Below, in pieces: positions 1 through 8,487 of a DNA stretch of 64,000 nucleotides (its first letter is position 1; each line of letters begins with the position of its first letter). The notes beneath the pieces are model-generated. The model did not search any database. It was not told where the DNA came from and saw nothing but the letters and a program-made list of their open reading frames with translations. The DNA is from Chachezhania sediminis (GTDB lineage: Bacteria; Pseudomonadota; Alphaproteobacteria; Rhodobacterales; Rhodobacteraceae): positions 186,001 to 250,000 of the forward strand of contig NZ_VOPH01000002.1 of the NCBI RefSeq assembly GCF_009765275.1, in the 5' to 3' direction. A program made the position numbers and the translations under genes.

Positions 1-1
1 G

Positions 2-328
2 ACCCCGAACCGCGTCCGCGTGCAGGGAGAGGCGACACTGTCGACCGATCCGGCGGACCTGGCGCTTTATCCCGGGGCGAACATGGTGGTGAAGGTGACG
101 GTGACGTCCTGCTTTCTGAATTGCGCGCGTTACATCCACAAGCACACGCGGGTCGAGGCGAGCCCCTACGTCCCCGACGCCCAAGGCGATCAGCCCTATC
201 CGGCGTGGAAGCGGATCGACATGGTGCAGGACGCCCTGCCGGAAAAGGACCGCGGCAAGGCCGACGCCCATGGCGGGACGATCACCATGGACGGCTATGT
301 CGAACGGCTGATGGCCGGGACGTCCTGA
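2..328 (+). CDS. Pyridoxamine 5'-phosphate oxidase-family protein, C-terminal part
   Basis: The frame is open at the left edge of the window, so only the last 108 codons are present. The N-terminal flavin-binding half lies outside. The remaining text (NRVRVQGEATL near its start, then a hydrophobic VVKVTVTS strand and NCARYIHKH) resembles the second half of FMN-binding split-barrel proteins of the PPOX class, in which an N-C-x-R-Y-I-x-K segment is common. Such proteins bind FMN or F420 or are uncharacterised oxidoreductases; no substrate can be inferred. It ends 4 bp before the convergent SDR gene. The family call rests on the C-terminal half alone and is moderate. Confidence 0.55.
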   Translation, partial: TPNRVRVQGEATLSTDPADLALYPGANMVVKVTVTSCFLNCARYIHKHTRVEASPYVPDAQGDQPYPAWKRIDMVQDALPEKDRGKADAHGGTITMDGYVERLMAGTS

Positions 329-332
329 CCCG

Positions 333-1058
333 TCAGATCTGCAGCGATCCGATGGAGGCGCCGCCACAGACATTCAGCACCTGACCGGTGATGAACCCGT
401 TCGCGGGGTCGCAGAAGAACAGGAAGGCGCGGGTGATATCTTCAACCGTGCCGATCCGTCCCACAGGGATGCGCGACGCCAGAGCCTCCTGTTGGGGGCT
501 GCCCTTGGGGATCACGCCCCAGAAATTGTCGGTCAGGACAGGGCCCGGGGCCACCACGTTCACGGTGATCTGGTGCGGCGCCAGTTCCAGCGCCCAGGTC
601 CGTGCCATGCCGATCATACCGGCCTTGGTCGCGGAATAGGCCGTCCGCGTGGGCGCGCCCAGCGCCGCGCGGGACGAGGTGAAGAGCACCCGCCCGAACT
701 GCCGTTCCTTCATCGCTGGAAGGAACGCCTGCAACAATTGCAGCGCCGCGCCCAGATGCAGCTGCGCCAGCCCGGTGATGTCCTCGGGCTTCGCATCCTC
801 GACCAGGTTGGGCCAGATCACGCCCGCATTGTGGATCAGGTGCGTGACCTGGTGCCGGCTGGCGATGTCCGCGGCCACCGGGGCCACGACGGCCGGGTCC
901 AGCAGGTCGCAGGCCAGGTATTCCAGTTTCGGATGTCTGAATTCGGGTGCCACCAGGTCCAGCACGACAACGGTATAGTCCTGTTCCAGCAGCCGCTGGG
1001 CCAGGTCGCCGCCGATGCCCTTGGCCCCGCCGGTGATGACGGCCGTGTAGCCGGTCAT
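333..1058 (-). CDS. SDR-family dehydrogenase, probably cis-diol dehydrogenase of the aromatic locus
   Basis: A 241-residue classical short-chain dehydrogenase. Visible motifs are the cofactor loop TGGAKGIG (residues 9-16), HNAG (76-79), a catalytic serine in FTSS (126-129) and the YSATK catalytic tetrad (Y141, K145). The ATG at 1058 overlaps the stop of the dioxygenase beta subunit in an ATGA arrangement, so the two are translationally coupled. The open frame extends farther upstream but the extension reads as shadow sequence. In benzoate-, cumate- and biphenyl-type pathways an SDR re-aromatises the cis-dihydrodiol made by the dioxygenase, and the same job is inferred here from position. The substrate is unknown. 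Confidence 0.85.
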   Translation of the reverse strand: MTGYTAVITGGAKGIGGDLAQRLLEQDYTVVVLDLVAPEFRHPKLEYLACDLLDPAVVAPVAADIASRHQVTHLIHNAGVIWPNLVEDAKPEDITGLAQLHLGAALQLLQAFLPAMKERQFGRVLFTSSRAALGAPTRTAYSATKAGMIGMARTWALELAPHQITVNVVAPGPVLTDNFWGVIPKGSPQQEALASRIPVGRIGTVEDITRAFLFFCDPANGFITGQVLNVCGGASIGSLQI

Positions 1059-1534
1059 GGCAGCAGCTGGATGTTGCCGAAGGCCGCGTCGCAGTTCAGG
1101 ATGTCCACCCGTTTCTGCGCGATCTTCAGGGCACCGTCCTGCAGTACAAGATCGTGCCGCGCGGTGACCGCCAGCAGGAACTGGTCGTCCAGCCGCGTTT
1201 CGACATAGTGCATCTGCGTCGTCACCACGTATTTCCCGGCCTCGTCGTCGATCAGGTCGACATAGGGCCGCTGGATCACGTGATGGCAGCGGCTTTTCGG
1301 CTTCTGGCTGAAGGTGCGGGCGCCCTTCAGACGCTCGATCCGCAGGCGCAGCATGAACTGGTCTTCCCACATCAGCGAGGTTTCGTGGATCGGATCCGCC
1401 TGTTTCCAGTCCAGTGGCATCCAGTACATGCCGTCCGCCGTCCACAGCGCCATCCAGTCGTCATAGCGGCCTTCGTCCAGCATCCGGACCTCGTCATAGA
1501 CGAAATCGATCAGGTCGTCCTTCGACACCGTCAT
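1055..1534 (-). CDS. Aromatic-ring-hydroxylating dioxygenase, beta (small) subunit
   Basis: A 159-residue protein of the SnoaL-like/cystatin-fold small-subunit family of Rieske dioxygenases. It has the usual acidic N-terminus (VYDEVRMLDEGRYDDWM), the W-T-x-D-x-x-Y-W-M-P segment and a C-terminal R-V-D-I-L strand. Small subunits build the alpha3beta3 hexamer and have no redox cofactor. The ATG at 1534 overlaps the alpha-subunit stop by 4 bp (ATGA), and its own stop overlaps the SDR start in the same way. This gives a tight alpha-beta-dehydrogenase operon. Length fits the family (about 160-190). Confidence 0.88.
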   Translation of the reverse strand: MTVSKDDLIDFVYDEVRMLDEGRYDDWMALWTADGMYWMPLDWKQADPIHETSLMWEDQFMLRLRIERLKGARTFSQKPKSRCHHVIQRPYVDLIDDEAGKYVVTTQMHYVETRLDDQFLLAVTARHDLVLQDGALKIAQKRVDILNCDAAFGNIQLLP

Positions 1535-2883
1535 TCCGCGGCCTCCAGCACTGCCGCGTCGTCGGGCATCGTCGCGATCATGAATTTCACCCAGGCGTGG
1601 AACTGGTTGCGCATCTGCCGTTCCGTCGTCCCGTTCTCGACTGCCTCGTGGTCGAAATCTTCCTCGTCCCCGGGATAGAGCCGCTGGACATTGACCCATT
1701 CCAGCCCGTCCGAGGCCAGGCCTTCCTGCGCGCGCTCGTACATCTCCAGATCGTCGTGCCCGACGATCGAGGTGGGCGCGTTGATCATCCGGTTGTACAT
1801 CGCCGTGCGCGCGACCAGCTGGTCGGGTGCGTCGACCAGGCGATAGATCCAGCTTTCGACCAGCGTCTTGTCCGGGCCAAGGGGGATGAAGTTCCGCAGC
1901 TGCTGGATCGGGCCCTTGATCATGATGTTCGGGAAATAGACCGTGTTGTGCCGGTTCTCGCCCAGGATCGCCTTGGCCTTCTCCTCGCCATAGGCCTCGA
2001 CCATCTGTTCGAAATAGCCCGGGATCGCGGAATAGTCCGAGTGGATGGAATGATGCACGCCCGTGTGCCCGTGGCCATTGGGCCAGGTGCGGATGCCCAT
2101 GTCCTCGAAGAATTCGTAGGGGCTCATGAAGGGGGCGATGATCTCCATCGCGGGGGGCTTGGGGCCGTCCTTGGGCAGGCCCAGCTCCTCGAAGATCTGA
2201 ACTGCCGTCCCGGCCGAACTTTCATGCGCGACCATCGGGTGGCAGGTGTCGGTCTGGTTCTCGACCAGCATCTTCCAGTTGCACTTGTGCATGTAGCGCA
2301 GCGGCTGGCCCACGACCTCCAGCCTTCCGGCAGGCGAACGGTCGACCATGTTGTCGAAACTGGAGAGAGAGCCGCCGAAATAGTCCTCGAACCCGATGCC
2401 CTCTTCCGCCAGGCGCGCGAAGACGAAGCCACGATAGTTCATGACGGCGCCCACGGCCTTCATGCCCTTGGAATTCTCGGTCTTCTCGAATCCCGTGTCT
2501 GCGTAGCCCTTCTTCAGCGGGATCGCCAGAAGGCAGCCGTCGGTCTTGAAGGACCAGGCGTGATAGGGGCAGCGGAAGAACTTGCCGGTATTGCCGTTGC
2601 GGTCGATGGCGATCTTGGTGCCCTTGTGGGGGCAGCGGTTGTAGAGGACCTTCACCTCGTTATCCGTGTGCCGCACCATGATCACCGGCTGGTCGCCGAT
2701 CTGGGTCGTGTAGTAATCGCCCTTGTTCGGCACCTGGCTGTCGTGGCCGACGAAGACCCAGGTGTTGGCGAACAGGTGCTTCATCTCCAGCCGAAAAAGC
2801 TCGTCCGAGATATAGACGTCGCGGTGCACCTGTTCGGGCGTCACCAGGGCTTCGATGTCGTTCCTTGTCCGGTAGGTGGTCAT
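1531..2883 (-). CDS. Aromatic-ring-hydroxylating dioxygenase, Rieske alpha (large) subunit
   Basis: A 450-residue catalytic subunit. The Rieske [2Fe-2S] ligands are C84 and H86 (RCPHKG) and C105 and H108 (CPYHAW). The mononuclear iron ligands H215 and H220 lie in the TDTCHPMVAH segment, with D212 as the bridging acid between the centres. The enzyme takes electrons from the reductase encoded just upstream and adds O2 across an aromatic ring. Architecture and the presence of a beta subunit place it with benzoate/anthranilate/cumate-type two-component enzymes rather than single-subunit demethylases. A clear GGAGGG precedes the ATG. The substrate cannot be read from sequence; the linked TRAP importer suggests an aromatic carboxylate. 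Confidence 0.93.
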   Translation of the reverse strand: MTTYRTRNDIEALVTPEQVHRDVYISDELFRLEMKHLFANTWVFVGHDSQVPNKGDYYTTQIGDQPVIMVRHTDNEVKVLYNRCPHKGTKIAIDRNGNTGKFFRCPYHAWSFKTDGCLLAIPLKKGYADTGFEKTENSKGMKAVGAVMNYRGFVFARLAEEGIGFEDYFGGSLSSFDNMVDRSPAGRLEVVGQPLRYMHKCNWKMLVENQTDTCHPMVAHESSAGTAVQIFEELGLPKDGPKPPAMEIIAPFMSPYEFFEDMGIRTWPNGHGHTGVHHSIHSDYSAIPGYFEQMVEAYGEEKAKAILGENRHNTVYFPNIMIKGPIQQLRNFIPLGPDKTLVESWIYRLVDAPDQLVARTAMYNRMINAPTSIVGHDDLEMYERAQEGLASDGLEWVNVQRLYPGDEEDFDHEAVENGTTERQMRNQFHAWVKFMIATMPDDAAVLEAAE

Positions 2884-2896
2884 CCTGCCCTCCGCA

Positions 2897-3853
2897 TCAG
2901 AGATCGAGTTTCAGTCGGGGCGATTTCGCGCGGCTCACGCAGATCTGCATGACCGCGTTGCTGGCGCGCTCCGCGTCCGTCAGCACCACGTCGCGGTGGT
3001 CGGGAATCCCGTCCAGGACATCCGTCTGGCAGATGCCGCAATCGCCGCGCTGGCAATCGTAGACCAGATCCTCGCCCGCTTCTTCCAGCACCTCGATGAT
3101 CGTCCGGCCCGCCGGGATCGTGTAGACCTTGCCGGAGGACGCCAACTCGACCTCGAAGGCGGTATCGCCATCCTGCTCGGCGGCGGATTCGAACAGTTCG
3201 AAATGGATCTGGTCCGGGGCGAAGCCCCTGTGTTCGGCGGCGGTCTTCACCGCCTCGATCATGGGCTTCGGGCCGCAGACATAGATGTGTGTCGCGGGAT
3301 CCGCCGCGTCGATCAGGGCGGCCACGTCCAGTGGGCCGCCGGCCTCGTCATCGCGGTGCAGGACCACGCGGTCGCCATGGGCCCCGGTCAGCGCATCGAC
3401 AAAGGCGCCGGCACCCGCGTTCCGCATGGCATAATGGAAGGTGAAGGCGCGACCGTCGCCGGCCAGCGCGGTCGCCATGGAAATCATCGGCGTGACCCCG
3501 ATGCCGCCCGCGATCAGCAGCGACGGCGCATCGCTGTCGGCCAGCGGGAATTCGTTCTTCGGCCCGGTCACCTCGACCGTGTCGCCTTCTTTCAGGTCGT
3601 GCATGAACCGCGACCCGCCAGTGCCCGGATCTTCCAGCCTTATGCCCAGACGATAGGCTTTCGGCGCGGCCGTCGACCCGTCCGTGTCGATCAGGCTGTA
3701 ATGCCGGGTCGTGCCATCGGGAATCGTCACCTCGACATGGGCGCCGGGGGTGAACGGCGGCAGGATGCTGCCATCCGGTGCCTCCAGCACGACCGAGCGA
3801 ATCAGATCCGCTTCGGCAACCGTCAGGCGAACCTTCAGTGTCATGGCCGGCAT
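2897..3853 (-). CDS. PDR/VanB-type oxidoreductase (FMN or FAD, NAD and plant-type 2Fe-2S)
   Basis: A 318-residue electron-transfer partner for the Rieske dioxygenase. The domain order is the flavin barrel (RHYSL, 50-54), NAD(P)-binding domain (GGIGVTP, 116-122; CGPKPM, 193-198) and a C-terminal plant-type ferredoxin with cysteines C267, C272, C275 and C305. The order flavin-NAD-ferredoxin is that of phthalate dioxygenase reductase and vanillate demethylase reductase. It is the first gene of the minus-strand operon and ends 13 bp before the alpha-subunit ATG. The start could be this ATG or the one three codons later. It passes electrons from NAD(P)H to the Rieske centre. Confidence 0.9.
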   Translation of the reverse strand: MPAMTLKVRLTVAEADLIRSVVLEAPDGSILPPFTPGAHVEVTIPDGTTRHYSLIDTDGSTAAPKAYRLGIRLEDPGTGGSRFMHDLKEGDTVEVTGPKNEFPLADSDAPSLLIAGGIGVTPMISMATALAGDGRAFTFHYAMRNAGAGAFVDALTGAHGDRVVLHRDDEAGGPLDVAALIDAADPATHIYVCGPKPMIEAVKTAAEHRGFAPDQIHFELFESAAEQDGDTAFEVELASSGKVYTIPAGRTIIEVLEEAGEDLVYDCQRGDCGICQTDVLDGIPDHRDVVLTDAERASNAVMQICVSRAKSPRLKLDL

Positions 3854-3918
3854 TTGTCTGGCTGTCCCCCTGGCTTTTCGGCTGGCGTCCGAGGCCCGCT
3901 CAAATCTCGGGCACCTCG

Positions 3919-3942
3919 ATGCTCAAAGCATGAAATAGCATG
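3919..3942. promoter_or_regulatory. Palindrome and repeats in the divergent dioxygenase/TRAP promoter region
   Basis: The 203-bp gap between the reductase and dctP is AT-richer than its surroundings. It contains a perfect inverted repeat ATGCT-CAA-AGCAT (3919-3931) and two copies of AGCATG spaced 10 bp apart (3927-3932 and 3937-3942), one helical turn. This is the expected place for an operator controlling both directions, and the MarR-type gene at 6888 is the obvious candidate ligand-responsive repressor. The link to MarR is inference. Confidence 0.4.
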
Positions 3943-4056
3943 TAATAAGCTGTCAAGATTTAAGTCCAAAAAGTTGAGATTTCATATTTTGAGATTGCCA
4001 GACCGCTTTTTGCGCGCTTACGCTGAGGGCAATAATACCGAACAGGGAGTTCAACC

Positions 4057-5079
4057 ATGAAATCGTTCTTCGGAACACTTGCGGCCGGGGCCATCGCGCT
4101 TGCGGCCTTTGCCCTTCCGGCTTCGGCGCAGACGGTCCTGCGCGTTTCGAACTGGCTTCCGCCCTCGCACCCGATCGTGAAGGACATCGTCCTGCCCTGG
4201 GCCGCGGCCGTGGAAGAAGCCACCGACGGACGCGTGACGGTTCAGATGCTGGACGCGCCGCTGGGGCCGCCGCCGGCGCATTTCGATCTGGCCGCCACCG
4301 GCGCCGCCGACGTGACTTTCGGCGTGAACGGTTACACCCCCGGCCGGTTCAGCCTGAACCAGATCGCCGAACTGCCCTTCCTGACCCCCAGCTCCGAAGC
4401 GCTGTCGGTCGCCTACTGGCGCGTCTACGAGAAGATGCTGGCCGAGAAGGACGAGTACAAGGGCGTCAAGGTCCTGGCGGTCTGGGGTCATGGCCCGGGG
4501 ATGCTGTTCACCACTGGCGCCGAGGTATCGCCGCTTTCGAAGCTGGACGGCCTGAAGGTCCGGGTCGCGGGCAAACTGACCTCGATGCTGGCCGAACAGA
4601 TGAAGATGGTCTCGGTCCAGGCGCCGTCGCCCAAGACCTACGAGGTCCTGTCGGGCGGTGTCGCCGACGCGATCTACTTCCCCTACGAATCGGTGCCGTT
4701 TTTCAAGCTGGACAGCCTGCTGACGAAAGCCCTGCGGGCCGAGGGCGGCCTTTACAACGTGTCGTTCTTCATGGTCATGAACCAGGCCAAGTTCGACGGC
4801 CTGTCGGACGAGGACAAAGCCGCGATCGACGGCGTGTCGGGCGAGGCGCTGGTGCGCATCGCGGGCAAGGCCTGGGACGCAGCGGATGCCACGGGCCACG
4901 ACATCCTGGAATCCACCGTCGCCTTCCACGACGCGTCGGAGGCCGAGATGGAAGAACTGGTAGCCATGTCCCAGCCGCTTTATGACGCCGTCGCCGCCGA
5001 CTATGCGGCCAAGGGTGTCGACTTCGACGCGGCGCTGGAGATGCTGAAGGCCGAAACCGCGAAGGTTCTTCAGGAATGA
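4057..5079 (+). CDS. TRAP transporter substrate-binding protein DctP
   Basis: A 340-residue periplasmic binding protein with a standard signal peptide (MKSFFGT, hydrophobic stretch, then PASA-Q with cleavage after about residue 24). The mature part starts with the typical VLRVSNWLPPSHP of the DctP family. It captures the solute and hands it to the DctQM membrane pair encoded next. A GGGAG box precedes the ATG. Its stop overlaps the dctQ start by 4 bp. Placement opposite the ring-hydroxylating dioxygenase suggests an aromatic or related organic acid ligand; this is inferred from context only. Confidence 0.92.
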   Translation: MKSFFGTLAAGAIALAAFALPASAQTVLRVSNWLPPSHPIVKDIVLPWAAAVEEATDGRVTVQMLDAPLGPPPAHFDLAATGAADVTFGVNGYTPGRFSLNQIAELPFLTPSSEALSVAYWRVYEKMLAEKDEYKGVKVLAVWGHGPGMLFTTGAEVSPLSKLDGLKVRVAGKLTSMLAEQMKMVSVQAPSPKTYEVLSGGVADAIYFPYESVPFFKLDSLLTKALRAEGGLYNVSFFMVMNQAKFDGLSDEDKAAIDGVSGEALVRIAGKAWDAADATGHDILESTVAFHDASEAEMEELVAMSQPLYDAVAADYAAKGVDFDAALEMLKAETAKVLQE

Positions 5080-5594
5080 GCCAGGGAACCACCGGCGTGG
5101 GGCATCGCGCAAGCGCCCTGCGCCGGACCTTCCGGCTGATCACGGCGGTTCTGACCGGCGTCCTTCTTCTGGCATTGACCGGGGTGACGCTGGTCGACGT
5201 GGTCGGTCGCTACTTCTTTTCCCGCCCCCTCAGCGGCGCGTCCGAGATGACGGAGCTTCTGGTGATGGCCGTCGTCTTCACCGGCCTGCCCGCGATCTGC
5301 CTGGACGATGGGCACATCACCGTCGACCTGTTCACGGCCAAGCTGAAGGGCACCGCCGAAACCGTGCAGGTGATGCTGGCCCGGCTGGTCGTGGTGGTGA
5401 TGCTGGGACTGATCTCGTGGCAGCTGTGGGAACACGGCGCACGGATCGGGGCCTGGGGGGAAACCACCGTCTACTTGCGCTTTCCGCTGGCGCCCGTGGC
5501 CCGTGCGGCCAGCGTCCTTTGCGCGCTGTCGGCGGCCATCGTGCTGATGCTGGCGGTGCTGCGCCTGCCCAAAGGCAAATCCGGAGACATCTGA
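5076..5594 (+). CDS. TRAP transporter small permease DctQ
   Basis: A 172-residue integral membrane protein with four predicted membrane segments (about residues 17-40, 57-76, 92-110 and 135-160). It carries the family pattern V-D-V-V-G-R-Y-F-F followed by S-G-A-S-E-M-T in the first loop. DctQ stabilises the large permease and links it to the binding protein. ATGA overlap with dctP and a 1-bp gap to dctM show co-translation. No atypical feature. Confidence 0.9.
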   Translation: MSQGTTGVGHRASALRRTFRLITAVLTGVLLLALTGVTLVDVVGRYFFSRPLSGASEMTELLVMAVVFTGLPAICLDDGHITVDLFTAKLKGTAETVQVMLARLVVVVMLGLISWQLWEHGARIGAWGETTVYLRFPLAPVARAASVLCALSAAIVLMLAVLRLPKGKSGDI

Positions 5595-5595
5595 C

Positions 5596-6882
5596 ATGGA
5601 CTGGCCAATCGGGCTTGTCGTTCTGCTGGCCCTGATCTTCGCCGGCGTTCCCATTGCCTTCGCCCTGTCAGCCGTTGGGCTGGTCGGCGTGATCTCTATC
5701 ATCGGGCTGGACCCGGCACTGGCGATGTTCGGGCAGATCTATTTCGACAGCGGGCGCAGCTATACCCTGTCGGTGGTGCCGCTGTTCCTGCTGATGGGGA
5801 ACTTCATCGTCCAGTCCGGCATCGCGTCGGAACTTTATGATGCGGCCAATGCCTGGCTGCGCCACCGCAAGGGCGGGCTGGCCATGGCGACCATCGTGGC
5901 CTGCGCCGGTTTCGCATCCGTCTGCGGATCGTCCCTGGCCACCACCGCCACCATGGGTCGGATCAGCCTGCCGGCGATGCGCCGATACGGCTATTCCGAC
6001 CGGCTGGCCGCTGCATCGGTCGCCGCAGGCGGCACGCTGGGGATCCTGATCCCGCCTTCGGTCATCCTTGTGATCTATGGCATCCTGACCCAGCAGGACA
6101 TCGGCAAGCTGTTCCTGGCCGGCCTTCTGCCCGGGCTGATCGGCGTGATCTTCTATATCGTCGCCGTCCGCCTGTCGCTGTGGCTCCACCCCGAGGATCT
6201 GGGCCGCCCCGAAAAGCTGCCCCTGCGGGACCGCCTGCGCGCCACCCGGGGCGTGTCCGGTGCGCTGGTCCTCTTCGTCTTCGTGCTGGGCGGGATCTAT
6301 ATCGGCTTCTTCACCGCGACCGAAGCCGCGGGCATGGGCGCCGGCGGCGCGATCCTGATCACGGCCCTGCGGGGCAAGCTGGGCCTGCGGAACACGCTGG
6401 AAACGCTGTTCGACACCGCCAAGACCACGGCGGTGATGTTCTTCATCCTGTTCGGCGCGCTCTACTTCCTGAACTACGTCAACCTCTCCGGGCTGACGAC
6501 CGACCTGCGGTCCTGGATCGACGCGATCGATGCCGGGCCTACCGGCGTCATCCTTATGCTGATCGTCCTGTTCCTGATCCTGGGCTGCCTGCTGGAAAGC
6601 CTGTCGATGATCCTGCTGACGGTGCCGGTGCTGTTTCCCATCGTTTCGGGCCTTGGCTTCGATCCGATCTGGTTCGGCATCTTCGTCGTCGTCGCCACGG
6701 AGCTGTCCTACATCACCCCCCCCATCGGCATGAACGTCTTCGTCATGAGGATCGTGGCCCCCGAAATCCCGCTGGAGCGTGTCTTTGCCGGGGTGCTGCC
6801 CTTCGTCTTCGTCGATATACTGCGTCTTCTGCTGTTGATCGCGGTGCCCTGGCTGGTACTGGTCATCCCGAATTCGATGTGA
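5596..6882 (+). CDS. TRAP transporter large permease DctM
   Basis: A 428-residue, twelve-helix permease that drives Na+-coupled uptake of the bound solute. Family signatures are visible: VPLFLLMGNF near residues 56-65, CGSSLATTATMGRI for the first re-entrant hairpin, GGTLGILIPPSVILVIYG for the first helix break, and SYITPPIGMNVFV near the C-terminus for the second. Length is standard. It is followed after 5 bp by the MarR gene, so importer and regulator share a transcript. Confidence 0.93.
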   Translation: MDWPIGLVVLLALIFAGVPIAFALSAVGLVGVISIIGLDPALAMFGQIYFDSGRSYTLSVVPLFLLMGNFIVQSGIASELYDAANAWLRHRKGGLAMATIVACAGFASVCGSSLATTATMGRISLPAMRRYGYSDRLAAASVAAGGTLGILIPPSVILVIYGILTQQDIGKLFLAGLLPGLIGVIFYIVAVRLSLWLHPEDLGRPEKLPLRDRLRATRGVSGALVLFVFVLGGIYIGFFTATEAAGMGAGGAILITALRGKLGLRNTLETLFDTAKTTAVMFFILFGALYFLNYVNLSGLTTDLRSWIDAIDAGPTGVILMLIVLFLILGCLLESLSMILLTVPVLFPIVSGLGFDPIWFGIFVVVATELSYITPPIGMNVFVMRIVAPEIPLERVFAGVLPFVFVDILRLLLLIAVPWLVLVIPNSM

Positions 6883-6887
6883 GGCCC

Positions 6888-7388
6888 ATGATCGACAACA
6901 CCGCCAGCCTGCTTGCCCCCGACCCAAGCGATCCGGACGACCAGCCCGACGCCGGCACGCCATTCCTGGACGATTACCTGCTGTTCCTGCTGGCCTCGGT
7001 CTCGCAGGCGGCAAGCGAGGAGTTCCACGCCATGGTCCGCGCCCGGGGTCTGCGGGTGCCGGAATGGCGGGTGCTGGCCTGCCTTTACGACCGCGACGGG
7101 CAGATGGTGACCCGCGTCGCGCAATTATCGATGATCGAACAGTCGCGGCTGACCCGGATCGTCGACCAGATGCAGGACCGCGGTCTTGTCGAACGCCGGT
7201 CCGACATGGCGGACCGGCGGCGGGTGCGGCTGTTCCTGACCGCGCAGGGCGCGGCGCTGGCAACGGAAATGGTAGGCCTGGCCAAGGCGCACGAGGCCGC
7301 CTTCCTCGACCGGTTGCCAGTGCGGCTGGGGCGGGACATGAAGGCCCGGATCAAGGACCTGTACACCCGGATTTGCCCGGGTGACTGA
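6888..7388 (+). CDS. MarR-family transcriptional regulator
   Basis: A 166-residue winged-helix regulator. The core runs PEWRVLACLYD, then VTRVAQLSMIEQSRLTRIVDQMQDRGLVER (helix-turn-helix about residues 65-100) and the wing RRSDMADRRRVRLFLT with the family D-x-R-x-x-x-V-x-L signature. The N-terminal 25 residues are acidic and probably disordered. The ATG at 6888 was chosen over the longer open frame because it directly follows dctM. As last gene of the TRAP operon it probably senses the transported aromatic compound or its product and controls the divergent promoters near 3.9 kb. It ends 3 bp from the convergent next gene. Confidence 0.88.
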   Translation: MIDNTASLLAPDPSDPDDQPDAGTPFLDDYLLFLLASVSQAASEEFHAMVRARGLRVPEWRVLACLYDRDGQMVTRVAQLSMIEQSRLTRIVDQMQDRGLVERRSDMADRRRVRLFLTAQGAALATEMVGLAKAHEAAFLDRLPVRLGRDMKARIKDLYTRICPGD

Positions 7389-7391
7389 CCG

Positions 7392-8210
7392 TCAGAGGTT
7401 GATCATCGAACTGATCAGCGTGCGATAGTAATCCTCGCGCAGGGCCAGAAGATCGGTCGGCAGGGCCCAGACCGCGTCAAGGAAGGCCTGCTCCACCTTG
7501 CAGTAATCGGCAAACCTGTCCTCGGTCAGTTCCACCTGCCCGACATAGACCGGCAGTTCTTCCGGGAAACGCGCCTGCAACTGTGCCAGAAGCGCCTTGG
7601 ATATCATGCTATAGCGGGTGTCCGGCATCAGCGGACGCTGGGGCGCGCCTTCGAAGGTCAGAAGATCGCCCAGAAAGATCGAACTGCTGGCCAGCAACAT
7701 CTCCTCCGCCGCCGGGTCGGCAACGGGTCGCGCATCCATTGTGCCCAGGCACAGCTTCGGATCCGACGCGATCAGCGCCCGTTCGATCCTGACCCGCGCC
7801 GCCAGGACGCGGGTGACCGTTTCCTGATCTGCCCGCAGCAAAAGCAGGTTGGTCAGAAGCGACCCCCGCAGCCGGGTCCGTGCCGCGATTTCTTCGTCGG
7901 TCAGACCGTCTTCGCTGGCAGCCATCGCCTCGTGGAACAGCCACGTCAGATAGCGATCGACCAGGGCCGGATGATCGTTGCGTGCGGTACGCAGGAAGGC
8001 CGCGCCCAGGCTGTCGCCTGACAGGGCGACATCGCGGAACTGGTCTTCGGAGCGGATCAGAGGCTGCGGCTGCGGCGCATCCGCTGCGACATCGTCGGCC
8101 CCGGCCGGCATCGACAGGGCGAGCAGCGCGACAAGGCCGGTTATAGCGGTCCTTCGGACGACAAGCTGTGCCAAGTGTTCACCTGAGGATTGACAAGATT
8201 CCTGCCGCAT
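7392..8210 (-). CDS. Exported protein of unknown function
   Basis: A 272-residue protein with an N-terminal signal (VRRTAITGLVALLALSMP followed by AGA-DD, cleavage near residue 38), so it is probably periplasmic. The mature part is helical and has no motif that I recognise. It contains two cysteines, LCLGT near the middle and YCKVE near the C-terminus, which could pair. The start at 8210 is chosen because it places a positively charged n-region before the hydrophobic core; a later start is possible. It is not obviously linked to either neighbour. A 277-bp gap with no convincing gene separates it from the lyase-like gene. Confidence 0.6.
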   Translation of the reverse strand: MRQESCQSSGEHLAQLVVRRTAITGLVALLALSMPAGADDVAADAPQPQPLIRSEDQFRDVALSGDSLGAAFLRTARNDHPALVDRYLTWLFHEAMAASEDGLTDEEIAARTRLRGSLLTNLLLLRADQETVTRVLAARVRIERALIASDPKLCLGTMDARPVADPAAEEMLLASSSIFLGDLLTFEGAPQRPLMPDTRYSMISKALLAQLQARFPEELPVYVGQVELTEDRFADYCKVEQAFLDAVWALPTDLLALREDYYRTLISSMINL

Positions 8211-8487
8211 ATCGTAGCCATCCGGAACGCCAATGGTCCAGCCCCAAGCCCCGCGAAGTGGGGTCATCCGGTGCGAACGATCCGGCGCCTTTCGATCCGC
8301 GCCCGCAACCTGCAAGTGCAAGGCACGCCATATGCCCGGCCCCGCGGCTGGCACTGCCGCGGCGGGGGAACCCGCTTGCGCCGAAGAAAGGACAAGGGCG
8401 CCGAGCCACGACCGGGGCCTCCCGCTCTCTCGGATTTTCGGAAAGCCGGCAGGGCTCTTTCCCCGAGCTTCGGAGAGCGGCACCCTT

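Noticed and set aside
1414-2952. A 512-codon open frame on the plus strand
   Set aside because: It is antisense to the Rieske alpha subunit, whose metal ligands are intact.
8211-8487. Several open frames in the gap before the lyase-like gene
   Set aside because: All are short, overlap each other on both strands, and have no ribosome-binding site or domain.
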